A stretch of 64,000 nucleotides of DNA from CAILZL01 sp963791615 (GTDB lineage Bacteria > Pseudomonadota > Gammaproteobacteria > Steroidobacterales > Steroidobacteraceae), in assembly GCA_963791615.1 (NCBI GenBank), contig CAWBTE010000017.1, positions 1-64,000 of the forward strand, given 5' to 3'. The number at the start of each line of letters is the position of its first letter. The first letter of the stretch is position 1. The position numbers and the translations under genes were made by a program. Shown here in pieces: positions 50,488 to 59,492 of the stretch. Below the pieces are notes generated by a model that was given only the letters and a program-made list of their open reading frames with translations, made no database searches and was not told where the DNA came from.

Positions 50488-51052
50488 CGCCGCCTCACCC
50501 ACACCTCCGCAACGAATCAAGGTGTGGGATGTATTGGTCAGAACGCTGCACTGGCTGCTAGTTGTCAGCGTCGCGCTGAGCTGGCTGAGCACGGTATTTT
50601 TCGGCTGGACGGATGTGCATCGACCTGCCGGCTATGTCGCGCTGGCAATCGTGTTGTTGCGCACTGTCTGGGGATTCACCGGCAGCCACTATGCGCGTTT
50701 TCGCGAATTCATCCGGCCGTTGCGCATGGTCAGGCAGTACGCGCATGAGCTGCTGGGCCGCCGCGAACCGCGCTACATAGGCCATAACCCACTCGGCGGC
50801 TGGATGATTCTGGCCTTGCTCGGTACCGTCATGTTTACCTGCGTAACAGGCTGGCTGTTCACGACGGACACATTCTGGGGAATACGATGGGTAAAAATAC
50901 TGCATGAGGCCAGTGCATGGCTGCTGCTCGGATTGACAGCACTGCATGTGGGCGGAGTGTTGGTAACCAGTATTCTGCATCGGGAAAATCTGGTCGCCGC
51001 CATGATCACGGGCCGGAAGGCTTCACCTCAACAGAGTGATCAAGCTCTGTAA
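50474..51052 (+). CDS. Cytochrome b561-family membrane protein
   Basis: A 192-residue inner-membrane protein with four helices. 'VWDVLVRTLHWLLVVSVALSWLS' and 'HRPAGYVALAIVLLRTVWGF' carry His residues that ligate two b hemes, with further His in 'VKILHEASAWLLLGLTALHVGGVL'. This is the Ni/Fe-hydrogenase-type b561 fold. It can pass electrons from quinol to the periplasm and, next to PiuC and PepSY, is likely a ferric-siderophore reductase component. The start at 50474 overlaps the PepSY gene. Confidence 0.9.
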   Translation: MSSNNAASPTPPQRIKVWDVLVRTLHWLLVVSVALSWLSTVFFGWTDVHRPAGYVALAIVLLRTVWGFTGSHYARFREFIRPLRMVRQYAHELLGRREPRYIGHNPLGGWMILALLGTVMFTCVTGWLFTTDTFWGIRWVKILHEASAWLLLGLTALHVGGVLVTSILHRENLVAAMITGRKASPQQSDQAL

Positions 51053-51205
51053 TCGTGCAAATGACGCCTCTTTATTAAAATCATTAAAATCGTTGTCAGA
51101 GAGCGAGGACGAGGCCGTGACCGTCAATGTCACGGCAAGCCTGTGAGCTGGAAGGGACGAGCAGGGTAAGGAGGCCGACTTGTTCCATCAGATTGTGGCT
51201 ACCGA

Positions 51206-52309
51206 TTACTTCTTGTTCGCTTCCGCCGCATTCACGATCAGGCTGATCTTGCCTTGCGTACGGCCTTGTTCGCCGTACATCTGCGCTTCGGCCGCCTGAG
51301 CCAGCGGGAAAGTCTTGTCTATATGCACATTGAGCTTGTCTGCCGCGGCGAGCGATGCGACTTCCGCGAATATATCCCTGCCCACCTCGGCTGCCGAACC
51401 ACGTTCCGCGCAGATCACGCCGACTGCTGTACATTTGGCCTCGAGGTTGCGCGCCGCAACACTGACATACATGCCACCTTTCTTGAGCGTGCTCATGGCG
51501 CGTTCCGCAGTGTTATCGATCTCGCCCACTGTATCGATGACCACATCAACGTTCTTTACCTGCTCTTCGAACTTGCCCTTGGTGTAGTCAATGATTTCGT
51601 CTATGCCAAGGGAGCGCAGATACTCGTGGTGGCGCGCGGAGGCGGTACCGATCACATACGCGCCTTTGACTTTGGCCGCTTGCACGGCTGTACTGCCTAC
51701 GCCGCCCGCTGCACCGGTGATCAGCACTCGCTGACCTTTGGCGACCTTGGTGACGTTGAGAGCACGCACACCGGTTACCGCTGCGATTCCCAGACCCGCC
51801 GCTTCTGCGTAAGTGACATTAACGGGCTTGGCCATCATGGTCCGGGTGGGAGACAGCACATACTCCGAATATGCGCCGTTCAACACACCCGCAATACGGG
51901 GAATGATCGCGAACACCGGATCGCCCACTTTGAAGTCAGTCACGCCGCTGCCAATTTTTTCAACTACGCCGGCAGCGTCTCCACCCGGAATGATGGTAAC
52001 GGGTGCACCAGCGGCAGGAACGTAACCTGGCGCCCCGACCCGGTTCTTCCAGTCCGTCGGATTTATCGCGGCCGCATAGACCTTGATGAGTACCTGATTC
52101 GCGCCGGGTTCCAGCACAGGCACAGTTTGCAGCTTGAGCACTTCAGGACCACCGTTACCGGTTTGCACGATGGCTTTCTGTTCTTTCGGCGTAGCAGCGA
52201 GCGCAACACTCATGCTCGCGCTAACCATCGTGGCCAGCAGCGCACTGCGGGCCAGTGTGAAGGCAGAAGATTTCATGGCGTGAAGCAACTCGTATCTGTC
52301 AGGTCTCAT
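51206..52309 (-). CDS. MDR-family quinone oxidoreductase-like protein with export signal, copy 1
   Basis: A 367-residue zinc-less medium-chain dehydrogenase. The start at ATG 52309 (MRPDRYELLHAMKSS) is conserved with its paralogue at 55352-56455; both then have a hydrophobic stretch ending in Ala-Ala ('LLATMVSASMSVALAA'), a Sec-like signal. The GroES-like part ('GGPEVLKLQTVPVLEPGANQVLIKVYAAAINPTDW') and the Rossmann part with 'GQRVLITGAAGGVGSTAVQAAKVKGAYVIGTAS' (NADPH loop) are complete. Members reduce quinones or enones. A signal peptide on an NADPH enzyme is odd, as the cofactor is absent from the periplasm. It lies after an MFS gene on the same strand. Confidence 0.8.
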   Translation of the reverse strand: MRPDRYELLHAMKSSAFTLARSALLATMVSASMSVALAATPKEQKAIVQTGNGGPEVLKLQTVPVLEPGANQVLIKVYAAAINPTDWKNRVGAPGYVPAAGAPVTIIPGGDAAGVVEKIGSGVTDFKVGDPVFAIIPRIAGVLNGAYSEYVLSPTRTMMAKPVNVTYAEAAGLGIAAVTGVRALNVTKVAKGQRVLITGAAGGVGSTAVQAAKVKGAYVIGTASARHHEYLRSLGIDEIIDYTKGKFEEQVKNVDVVIDTVGEIDNTAERAMSTLKKGGMYVSVAARNLEAKCTAVGVICAERGSAAEVGRDIFAEVASLAAADKLNVHIDKTFPLAQAAEAQMYGEQGRTQGKISLIVNAAEANKK

Positions 52310-52364
52310 GATGAAAGCCTCAATTTTTAAACACATCTGGTGCTGCTTATCGTTCAGCTCAGTA

Positions 52365-53600
52365 TCAGGAAGTCTCCAGCTCCTGGCCGCGGGTTTCTGG
52401 CAGTAGCGTCGCTGCAATCAGCACGAACACATAGGCGGCGGCAGCGCAGATGCCCATCGCCTGTCCCAGACCGATGTTCACCGCCACGATGCCGACCACT
52501 GCCGGGACAAAGGAGCCCACCGCCCGGCCGGTGTTGTACGAGAACCCTTGTCCGGTGGCGCGTACCCGCGTCGGGAACAGCTCCGCAAAGGTGGCGCCCA
52601 TGCCGGCAATGATCCCGGACTGGAAGAACCCGAGCGGGAACCCCATCAGCAGCGCCACCGTGGGGCTGAGCGGCAGGAAGGTGTAACTCCACACGGTCAC
52701 CGCGGCGGCGCTGGCCATGATCATGAAGGTCTTGCGGCGACCCAGGAAGTCACTCAGGTGCGCGCTGAACAGATAACCTATGAAGGAGCCGCTGATGTTG
52801 ATGGCCAGATAGCCGCCGGTGCCGAGTACCGAGAGTCCCAGTACGGTTTTCAGATAGGTCGGCAGCCAGGTGAGCACCACATAGTTGCCCCCGAGTCCGC
52901 CGGCCGCCAGCATCGAGGCGAGCAGCGTGCGCCGACGCAGGGTGGGGCCGAAGATCTCCAGGAACTGCAACCCGCTGCGTTTGGGCTCGGCGGCCTTGGC
53001 TTCATGGAACATCGCGGGCTCTTCCACATGACGTCGAATCCACAGCACGAACACGGCAGGGATCAGTCCGAGGAAGAACAGATAGCGCCAGGCCATCTCC
53101 GGCGGCGCCAGACTGAACACCAGCGTGAACAGCAGCACTGCGGCGCCGTAGCCGATCGACCAGCCACTTTGTACGCTGCCCACGGCGCGGCCGCGATACT
53201 TCTTGTCGATCACTTCGCTCATCAGCACGGCGCCCGCGGCCCACTCACCGCCGAAGCCCAGTCCCTGCAGTGCACGCGTGACCAGCAGTTGTTCGAACGA
53301 GTTCGTCAAGCCCGACAGGAAGGTGAATACCGAGAACCAGATGATGGTGATTTTCAGCACCGCGACGCGACCGAAGCGATCGGCCAGAATCCCGGCCAGC
53401 CAGCCGCCCACGGATGAAGACAACAAGGCGGCGGTGCCCAACATGCCCGCCTCCGCCTGCGACATGCCCCACAACGCAATCAGCGTGGGGATGACCACCG
53501 CATACAGCTGCACGTCCATGGCATCCAGCGCCCAGCCGGTGAAGCACGCCCAGAACGTTTTGCGCTCGCGCGTCTTCAGGCTCGTAAACCAGCTCATCAT
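52365..53600 (-). CDS. MFS transporter (organic/aromatic acid type)
   Basis: A 411-residue inner-membrane protein with 12 helices. 'WALDAMDVQLYAVVIPTLIALWG' has the helix-1 Asp of AAHS/MHS carriers, and 'GGWLAGILADRFGRVAVLKITI' is motif A. 'ALQGLGFGGEWAAGAVLMSEVI' and 'AHLSDFLGRRKTFMI' support the sugar/organic acid porter group, and 'ELFPTRVRATGQGFSYNTGR' is the late signature. It lies 55 bp upstream of the exported oxidoreductase gene. The divergent promoter region (53601-53790) carries a Pho-like box. Confidence 0.85.
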   Translation of the reverse strand: MMSWFTSLKTRERKTFWACFTGWALDAMDVQLYAVVIPTLIALWGMSQAEAGMLGTAALLSSSVGGWLAGILADRFGRVAVLKITIIWFSVFTFLSGLTNSFEQLLVTRALQGLGFGGEWAAGAVLMSEVIDKKYRGRAVGSVQSGWSIGYGAAVLLFTLVFSLAPPEMAWRYLFFLGLIPAVFVLWIRRHVEEPAMFHEAKAAEPKRSGLQFLEIFGPTLRRRTLLASMLAAGGLGGNYVVLTWLPTYLKTVLGLSVLGTGGYLAINISGSFIGYLFSAHLSDFLGRRKTFMIMASAAAVTVWSYTFLPLSPTVALLMGFPLGFFQSGIIAGMGATFAELFPTRVRATGQGFSYNTGRAVGSFVPAVVGIVAVNIGLGQAMGICAAAAYVFVLIAATLLPETRGQELETS

Positions 53601-53679
53601 GATGGGTATCCTCTTTCGTTCTTTAATTATCCGTTGAGCATGACAGTTGAGTTGCCTTGAATCAACGCTGCCAACAAAG

Positions 53680-53697
53680 CTGTCAGATAGCTGTCAG
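53680..53697 (+). promoter_or_regulatory. Pho-box-like direct repeat
   Basis: CTGTCAGATAGCTGTCAG has two CTGTCAG copies with the 11-bp period of PhoB sites (6 of 7 positions of CTGTCAT each). It lies 94 bp before the solute-binding protein gene at 53791 and 80 bp before the divergent MFS gene. A lone ATGACAG at about 53639 is an opposed half-site. It is weaker than the box at 29602-29619. Confidence 0.4.
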
Positions 53698-53790
53698 CAC
53701 AGCCCCATTACAAAAGTGGATAAAGTACAAAAGGGATGAACTCGGTTGATCCTTAACGGTACTATTTGCGCCCTAACTTAAGCAGGAGCG

Positions 53791-54612
53791 ATGATGTTCA
53801 GAATTGCATCAGGAGCGATCAGCATGGTGTTCGCGGCCCTCACCATCGGTGCGTGTGCTGCTGCGCAATCGGTTCCGGCGTCGCTCAAGGCGGAACTGGC
53901 GCCCACCGGCACGCTGCGCGCCGCCATCAATTACAACAACCCCCTGTTGGCCAAGCGCGATCCGGTCAGCGGCGAACTCACGGGGCTGGCGGTTGATCTG
54001 TCCAGAGAACTGGCGCGTCGTACCGGCCTGCCGCTGGAACTCGTGCCGTACGATGCCGCCGGCAAGGTCAGTGCGGCGGCGGCGACCGGCGCCTGGGATA
54101 TTGCCTATCTGGCCATTGATCCGGCGCGTGCGGCGGAGATTGACTTCACCGCCGCACACAGTGAGCTGGAGGGCACGTACCTGGTGCCGGCCGGTTCACC
54201 CATACACACGATCGAGGAAGTAGATCGCGCCGGGGTGCGTATTGCCATCACCGCCAAGAGCGCCTACGACCTGTTCCTGAGTCGGGCCCTGAAAAATGCC
54301 CAGCTGGTGTATGCCGAGGCCACACCGGCATCGTTCAAGTTGTTTACTGAGCAGAAGCTGGACGCCGTGGCGGGCGTCAAGACCGCGTTGGTGACCGAAG
54401 CGCGGAATCATCCCGGCGCGCGGGTGCTGAGCGGTCACTTCATGACCATTCCGCAAGCGGCCGGCGTGCCCAAGGGGCGTCCTGCCGCGGCGCGCTATGT
54501 GAGTCAGTTCATCGAAGATGTGAAAGCCTCCGGATGGGTAGCGGCCGCACATCAACGACATGGCCTGGGGCCGGATGAGGTCATCGTGGCGCCGCCCTCG
54601 CCGGTTCGATAA
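53791..54612 (+). CDS. Polar-amino-acid-type solute-binding protein (SBP family 3)
   Basis: A 273-residue exported protein. The signal (SMVFAALTIGAC) ends in a lipobox-like Cys. 'LRAAINYNNPLLAKRDPVSGELTGLAVDLSRELARRTGLPLELVPYD' is the opening of family-3 binding proteins, with 'GAWDIAYLAIDPARAAEIDFTAAHSELEGTYLV' as the hinge. No permease or ATPase is nearby. It is followed by an ABM-domain gene 52 bp downstream. It may serve a transporter encoded elsewhere or a sensory role. The Pho-like box upstream hints at phosphate control. Confidence 0.8.
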   Translation: MMFRIASGAISMVFAALTIGACAAAQSVPASLKAELAPTGTLRAAINYNNPLLAKRDPVSGELTGLAVDLSRELARRTGLPLELVPYDAAGKVSAAAATGAWDIAYLAIDPARAAEIDFTAAHSELEGTYLVPAGSPIHTIEEVDRAGVRIAITAKSAYDLFLSRALKNAQLVYAEATPASFKLFTEQKLDAVAGVKTALVTEARNHPGARVLSGHFMTIPQAAGVPKGRPAAARYVSQFIEDVKASGWVAAAHQRHGLGPDEVIVAPPSPVR

Positions 54613-54664
54613 TGTGCGAATGACGCCCTGCAGCATCGACACAGGAAATTGGGGAACCACCACC

Positions 54665-55351
54665 ATGAAACGCCGTGAAATGCTCCTTGCCAGCGCTGCC
54701 CTGCTCACCGCCCCGTCACTCCGGGCACAGGCTGCAGGCCCGGTGTACGTTGCCACTTATCTCGAAGTCAGACCGACATCCACGCGAGCGGGTGAGGCAC
54801 TGGCCGCGCTGTACGAACGCAACTCCCGTTCGGATGCGGGCAATATCAGCGTCAATGCATTCCAGGAAATCGGCCGATCCAATCGGTTCGTGGTCATTGA
54901 GGCATGGAAGGATCCGGCCGCTTTCGCTGCTCATGACAAGGCCCCTCATACCCTGGAGTTTCGCAACAAACTCAAGACAATCCATAACAGTCCGTACGAT
55001 CAACGCCTCAACACCGGCTTTGCGATTGACCCGGCGCCGCAGAAAACCACCTCACGAACCGTCTATGTCGTCACCCACGTCGATGTGCCCGGCGCCTTCC
55101 GTGAAAAAGCCGAAGGTCTGTTGAAACAGCTCGTCGAACCCAGCCGGACCGATCCAGGCCAGGTGCGTTATGACCTCTATCAGCAGTTTGAGCCTCGCAC
55201 CAACCACTTCACCGCCTTCTCAGCCTGGGACAGCCTGCGTGCCTTCGATACACACGGCAGCACACCCCACTGCCTCCAGTTCAGAGAAGCCATCGCGCCA
55301 CTGCTCGGCGCGCTCTACGATGAACGGATTTATCAGAGCTTCAGCCCCTGA
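54665..55351 (+). CDS. Exported protein with two ABM (antibiotic-biosynthesis monooxygenase) domains
   Basis: A 228-residue protein; ATG 54665 opens MKRREMLLASAALLTAPSLR, a short signal with Arg-Arg (Tat-like) cut after AQA. Two ABM-like alpha+beta modules follow: 'VYVATYLEVRPTSTRAGEALAALYERN...FVVIEAWKDPAAFAAHDKAPHTLEFR' and 'VYVVTHVDVPGAFREKAEGLLKQL...FTAFSAWDSLRAFDTHGSTPHCLQFREA'. The fold supports cofactor-free oxidation of aromatics or heme breakdown. The function here is unknown. Its stop codon abuts the stop of the convergent oxidoreductase gene with no base between. Confidence 0.8.
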   Translation: MKRREMLLASAALLTAPSLRAQAAGPVYVATYLEVRPTSTRAGEALAALYERNSRSDAGNISVNAFQEIGRSNRFVVIEAWKDPAAFAAHDKAPHTLEFRNKLKTIHNSPYDQRLNTGFAIDPAPQKTTSRTVYVVTHVDVPGAFREKAEGLLKQLVEPSRTDPGQVRYDLYQQFEPRTNHFTAFSAWDSLRAFDTHGSTPHCLQFREAIAPLLGALYDERIYQSFSP

Positions 55352-56455
55352 TTACTGCTTGTTCGCTTCCGCCGCGTTCACGATCAGAACGATCTTGCCT
55401 TGTGTGCGCCCTTGCTCAACCGTACTTTGTGCTTGCGCTGCCTCAGACAGAGGGAAGGTCCGGTCAATATTGACCTTTAATTTGCCGGCTGCCGCGAGCG
55501 CAGCGGTTTCTTCGTAGATGCTTCTCTCGACGGCAGGTGCACTGGCACGACCCGCGCAAATAATGCCTGCTGCTGTGCACTTGGCTTCGAGACCCCGTGC
55601 GCCAACACTGATGTAATTGCCGCCTTTCTTGAGCGTGGTCATGGCGCGTTCTGCAGTGTTGTCATCGTCGCCTACGGTATCGATGACCGCGTCGACGTCT
55701 TTCACCTGTTCTTCGAACTTGACCTTGGTGTAGTCGATGATTTCGTCTATGCCAAGCGAACGCAGGTAGGTGTGGTGGCGCGCCGAAGCTGTGCCAATCA
55801 CGTAGGCGCCCTTGGCCTTGGCCGCCTGCACGGCGGTGCTGCCCACACCACCCGCTGCGCCGGTGATCAACACGCGCTGGCCTTTGGAAACCTTGGTGAC
55901 GTTTACGTTGCGTACACCGGTTATGCCTGCGATACCCAGGCCAGATGCTTGCGCATAGGTAAGATTGCCGGGCTTGGCAACCACGGTCGAGATGGGCGCC
56001 ACGGCGTACTCCGCATAGGCGCCATTCAACGTGCCCGGCACACGTGGAACGACCCCGAACACCGAGTCACCCACTTTGAAGCTGGTCACGCCACTGCCTG
56101 TTTTTTCAATCACGCCCGCCACATCCCCACCAGGAACACTGGTCGGTGATGTACCGGCCGGCGGCGCATAACCATCTTCCCCGGTGCGAGCCTTGATATC
56201 CGACGGATTTATTGCGACTGCATACACCTTGATGAGTACCTGATTCGCGCCGGGTTCCAGCACCGGTACGGTTTTCAGCGTGAGCACTTCGGGACCACCC
56301 AGGCCAGTTTGCACGATGGCCTTCTGTTCTGCCGGCGTGGCCGCGAACGCAACGCCGATACACACGCCGCCCATGCCTGCCAGCAATCCGCTGTGGATCA
56401 GCAAGGATGAAAAAGATTTCATGGCATTCAACAACGAGTATGTATCCGGTCTCAT
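55352..56455 (-). CDS. MDR-family quinone oxidoreductase-like protein with export signal, copy 2
   Basis: A 367-residue close paralogue of the protein at 51206-52309, similar over its whole length ('EQKAIVQTGLGGPEVLTLKTVPVLEPGANQVLIKVYAVAINPSD'). It has the same NADPH loop (GQRVLITGAAGGVGSTAVQA) and the same C-terminal 'EQGRTQGKIVLIVNAAEANKQ'. ATG 56455 has GGAG 7 bp upstream, which fixes the start at MRPDTYSLLNAMKS. The signal-like stretch 'LLAGMGGVCIGVAFAA' is kept despite sequence drift, which argues that export is real. The two copies flank the MFS, SBP and ABM genes, so a duplication bracketed that block. Confidence 0.8.
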   Translation of the reverse strand: MRPDTYSLLNAMKSFSSLLIHSGLLAGMGGVCIGVAFAATPAEQKAIVQTGLGGPEVLTLKTVPVLEPGANQVLIKVYAVAINPSDIKARTGEDGYAPPAGTSPTSVPGGDVAGVIEKTGSGVTSFKVGDSVFGVVPRVPGTLNGAYAEYAVAPISTVVAKPGNLTYAQASGLGIAGITGVRNVNVTKVSKGQRVLITGAAGGVGSTAVQAAKAKGAYVIGTASARHHTYLRSLGIDEIIDYTKVKFEEQVKDVDAVIDTVGDDDNTAERAMTTLKKGGNYISVGARGLEAKCTAAGIICAGRASAPAVERSIYEETAALAAAGKLKVNIDRTFPLSEAAQAQSTVEQGRTQGKIVLIVNAAEANKQ

Positions 56456-56509
56456 GATGCTTCTCCAAATATTCATGTTAAACATGTCAAATATACGCAG
56501 CGTGCTTCA

Positions 56510-59368
56510 TCAGAATGAATTCACGGCCGCCGCTGCAATGGCCACGTTGTAGATGATCTGCGTCACCGCCTGCCACAATGGCAGAGCCGGCATACGTTCG
56601 GTATCCAGCGGGACAACGATGGTATCACCCGGTTTCATGTCAACACCATTCCTGAACCAGCGATTACTGCCATTGGCAACCACGCCGCCGTTGGCGCGAA
56701 CCACATATATCTGCCCGTCATCCGCCTTGCGCGTCACGCCGCCACTCTGCGCAATGTAGTCGCTGCGGGAGAGGTCCCTTTGATACAGGTGCGACGTCGT
56801 GGTCTGCACCTCACCAATAACGGTGACTTCCTGACGCTGGCGCGGGATGGTCAGCATATCGCCATCACGCAGGATCAGGTCTTTCTCTGACCCGAGCTGA
56901 GCGACCAGCACCTGATCGAGATCAATGACCAGCCGGCCCACAGCCCTGGAACTTTCCAGCTGAGCCAGCAAAGACTGTCCCACCGACAGGGATTGCGCGG
57001 TATTGGCCTGATTGGCTTGTGCACCCTGCAAGGCCAGCGACGCCAGGTCGCTTTGCATACGCGACGCCAGCAGATCCAGTTGTTGCTGTTCACGTACTTT
57101 CAGATCTTCGCGGGTAAACACGCTGCCCTCCGTAAAGGCAAGATCAGTGAGACCACCCGCACGGGCAATGACGGAACGTAACGTCTCACCACGCTGGATC
57201 TGGTAGGTTCCCGGAAATTTCACTTCGCCGCTCAGCGTGACCGCTTCGCGTTCACTCCACTGCGGCAGTTCCTTGATATTGAGAAAATCCGCGGATTGCA
57301 GCGTGATGTCGGCATTGATATCGCCACGCGCAATCGCCGCCAGATCGACATTGAGCAGCTCGGTAGCGCGCTTGCCGTCTTTCTCAACATAGCGCGTCAG
57401 CTCGGCGCTGGATGCAAATGCAGAGTCCTGCAAACTGCCACCGGCGCGTAGCAGGTCACTCAGGCGCATGCCGGGTTCCAGCGGATACTCACCCGGTACT
57501 TTGATGCGGCCACTCACTCTGACCACCTCGGTGGGGCGCGCAGCCTGCGACTGCAAACGCAGTTCGTCCAGAATCGGCTTGATCACGCGCGCCCGGTCAG
57601 TTTCAAAATCAAACACGGTAATGCGATCACGCGCCTGCAAGGTGATATCAGCCACACCGCCACGCGCCGCCAGCGCATTGGACAAATCTGCCGACAACAC
57701 CGCAACGCGACGATCAGGCTGAAGTTCGCGACGAATCAGCAAGTAGTGAATGTCAGCATTCGGCTTGAGATCATCAACCGAACTGATGACATCGGTCAGG
57801 TGCAGACCTTCGCGCCAGGCCACCGAACGGGGCGCGTACACATGACCATCCACGGTGATGCCGGAATCCAGTGAGGGCGGCACGCGCGCAATCGTCAGGG
57901 CATCCCCATTGCGCAGCGTGGTACGCGCATTCGCCGAGGCATTGAGATTGACTTCCATCACCACGCGCTGACGCTGGCCATCAATACGCGTCAGTGACAC
58001 CTTGCGGGTATCGGCATCGGCGGTCAGGCCACCCGCCAGCGTGACGGCGTCATCGGTGGTCTGGTTACCCTTCAGTTCATAAATGGCCGGACGGCGCACT
58101 TCGCCCTCCACCGCCACAGTACTGCCCACGGTCGGAATGAAAATCACATCGCCGGGCATCAGCTTGGCATCGTTGCTGGTATCGCCCTGCATCAGCAGGT
58201 CGTACAGATCGAGTGTTCGCACCAGGGTGCCCTGACGCTTCAGCTGGATATGACGCAGCGAACCAATCGGCTTGACACCACCGGATACAAACAGCGCGGT
58301 GGTCATGGTGGACAGACCACTCACCGTATAGGAACCGGGCAGCTTGGCTTCACCCAGCACGAAGACGCGAATGGCCCGGGTTTCGCCCATCGACACACTG
58401 GCGCGTACACCGATCATCTGCTGGGAGACTCGCGATTCAATCTCGGACTGCACCGCCGAAAAAGACTTGCCACCAACACTGATGGGCCCCAGCTCGGGGA
58501 AGCTGATGCGACCATCCCGTCCGACCACCAATTTTGAGGTGCGATTGGTGCTGCCATACAGCTGCACCGACAGTTGATCGCCAGGGCCCACGGCGTAGTC
58601 GGCAGGTACCGGTACGTCGGTAACGGGCGCAAATGTGGATGGCGCTTCGTCGAACAGGTCGTATCCATACGGTTTAAGGCCGGCAGCGCCGGGCTTTTCG
58701 ATGGGTAAATGCGTGAGCTTGATCTTGAGATCACGAAACGCAGGATCCGCAGCCACCCGACTGGTGGCCTGCTCGATGGTCAGCCCAGCCAACGGCATGG
58801 GCAGGAACCCGGGCAACTGCAGCGTACCCCCGAGGCCAAGCTTGTAAGGGTTTTTCGAGCGGACCAGATCAATGAGCGTGCCCAGTTGCTGCTTCTGCGC
58901 CTCCGTCAACGGCGCATCGCGCGCCGGGGCAGGCACAGTCAGCACCTGCGCCGGTTGCCCATTACTGGCGGGCACCACCGCGGTTGTCTCACGGGCGAAA
59001 TCGATATCCACGAGAACCGTCTCGTCCGCCTGCAGAGTGAGGATCCGCGGCTGTAGTGCAATACCCGTACGATTGGTACCGGTGCGATTGGTATTGCGTG
59101 AAGTCGCTGTGTCGTTGCGTGTATTGCCGAAAGCAGTATTGCCCCCAGTCGTCTGGTCAGATGCGGTATTGCCGGAGCCCAGCCCCAGACTCTGCATGAT
59201 GGTCTGCTGCTGGTCAGCATCCATGCTGTTGAAGATTTCCAGCTGTTCAGCGCTGGGGGTCGGAGTCTGGGCAACTGCTGGCTGCAACCAGATGCCTGCA
59301 CCGGCCAGCAACAGTGAAACACCCCAAATCAGCGGTGCGAAAAAACCAGCCATACCCGTGCGCTTCAT
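56510..59368 (-). CDS. Large SLBB-domain polysaccharide export protein
   Basis: A 952-residue outer-membrane/periplasmic protein with a Sec signal (VSLLLAGAGIWLQPAVAQ). A Gly/Asn/Thr-rich segment (about 60-110) precedes a Poly_export domain ('PADYAVGPGDQLSVQLYGSTNRTSKLVVGRDGRISFPELGPISVGG', about 255-350). Five or six SLBB domains follow ('VFVLGEAKLPGSYTVSG', 'VAVEGEVRRPAIYELKG', 'VRVSGRIKVPGEYPLEPG', 'VTLSGEVKFPGTYQIQRG', 'VTVIGEVQTTTSHLY'). It ends with a hydrophobic helix. It is much longer than Wza and resembles the multi-SLBB exporters that secrete exopolysaccharide. It is last in the pgi-rfb operon, so a rhamnose-containing polymer is the likely cargo. Confidence 0.9.
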   Translation of the reverse strand: MKRTGMAGFFAPLIWGVSLLLAGAGIWLQPAVAQTPTPSAEQLEIFNSMDADQQQTIMQSLGLGSGNTASDQTTGGNTAFGNTRNDTATSRNTNRTGTNRTGIALQPRILTLQADETVLVDIDFARETTAVVPASNGQPAQVLTVPAPARDAPLTEAQKQQLGTLIDLVRSKNPYKLGLGGTLQLPGFLPMPLAGLTIEQATSRVAADPAFRDLKIKLTHLPIEKPGAAGLKPYGYDLFDEAPSTFAPVTDVPVPADYAVGPGDQLSVQLYGSTNRTSKLVVGRDGRISFPELGPISVGGKSFSAVQSEIESRVSQQMIGVRASVSMGETRAIRVFVLGEAKLPGSYTVSGLSTMTTALFVSGGVKPIGSLRHIQLKRQGTLVRTLDLYDLLMQGDTSNDAKLMPGDVIFIPTVGSTVAVEGEVRRPAIYELKGNQTTDDAVTLAGGLTADADTRKVSLTRIDGQRQRVVMEVNLNASANARTTLRNGDALTIARVPPSLDSGITVDGHVYAPRSVAWREGLHLTDVISSVDDLKPNADIHYLLIRRELQPDRRVAVLSADLSNALAARGGVADITLQARDRITVFDFETDRARVIKPILDELRLQSQAARPTEVVRVSGRIKVPGEYPLEPGMRLSDLLRAGGSLQDSAFASSAELTRYVEKDGKRATELLNVDLAAIARGDINADITLQSADFLNIKELPQWSEREAVTLSGEVKFPGTYQIQRGETLRSVIARAGGLTDLAFTEGSVFTREDLKVREQQQLDLLASRMQSDLASLALQGAQANQANTAQSLSVGQSLLAQLESSRAVGRLVIDLDQVLVAQLGSEKDLILRDGDMLTIPRQRQEVTVIGEVQTTTSHLYQRDLSRSDYIAQSGGVTRKADDGQIYVVRANGGVVANGSNRWFRNGVDMKPGDTIVVPLDTERMPALPLWQAVTQIIYNVAIAAAAVNSF

Positions 59369-59492
59369 TCAGATCATCCACTTAAAGTTGGCGGCGATTC
59401 TAGGGCCTGTCGTCAAACTATTCCATCGCTGCGACGGCGGTCAGTCTGACGCCTGACTTGCCAGCAGAAAGACTTTCCCTGCAGATCCGGGT

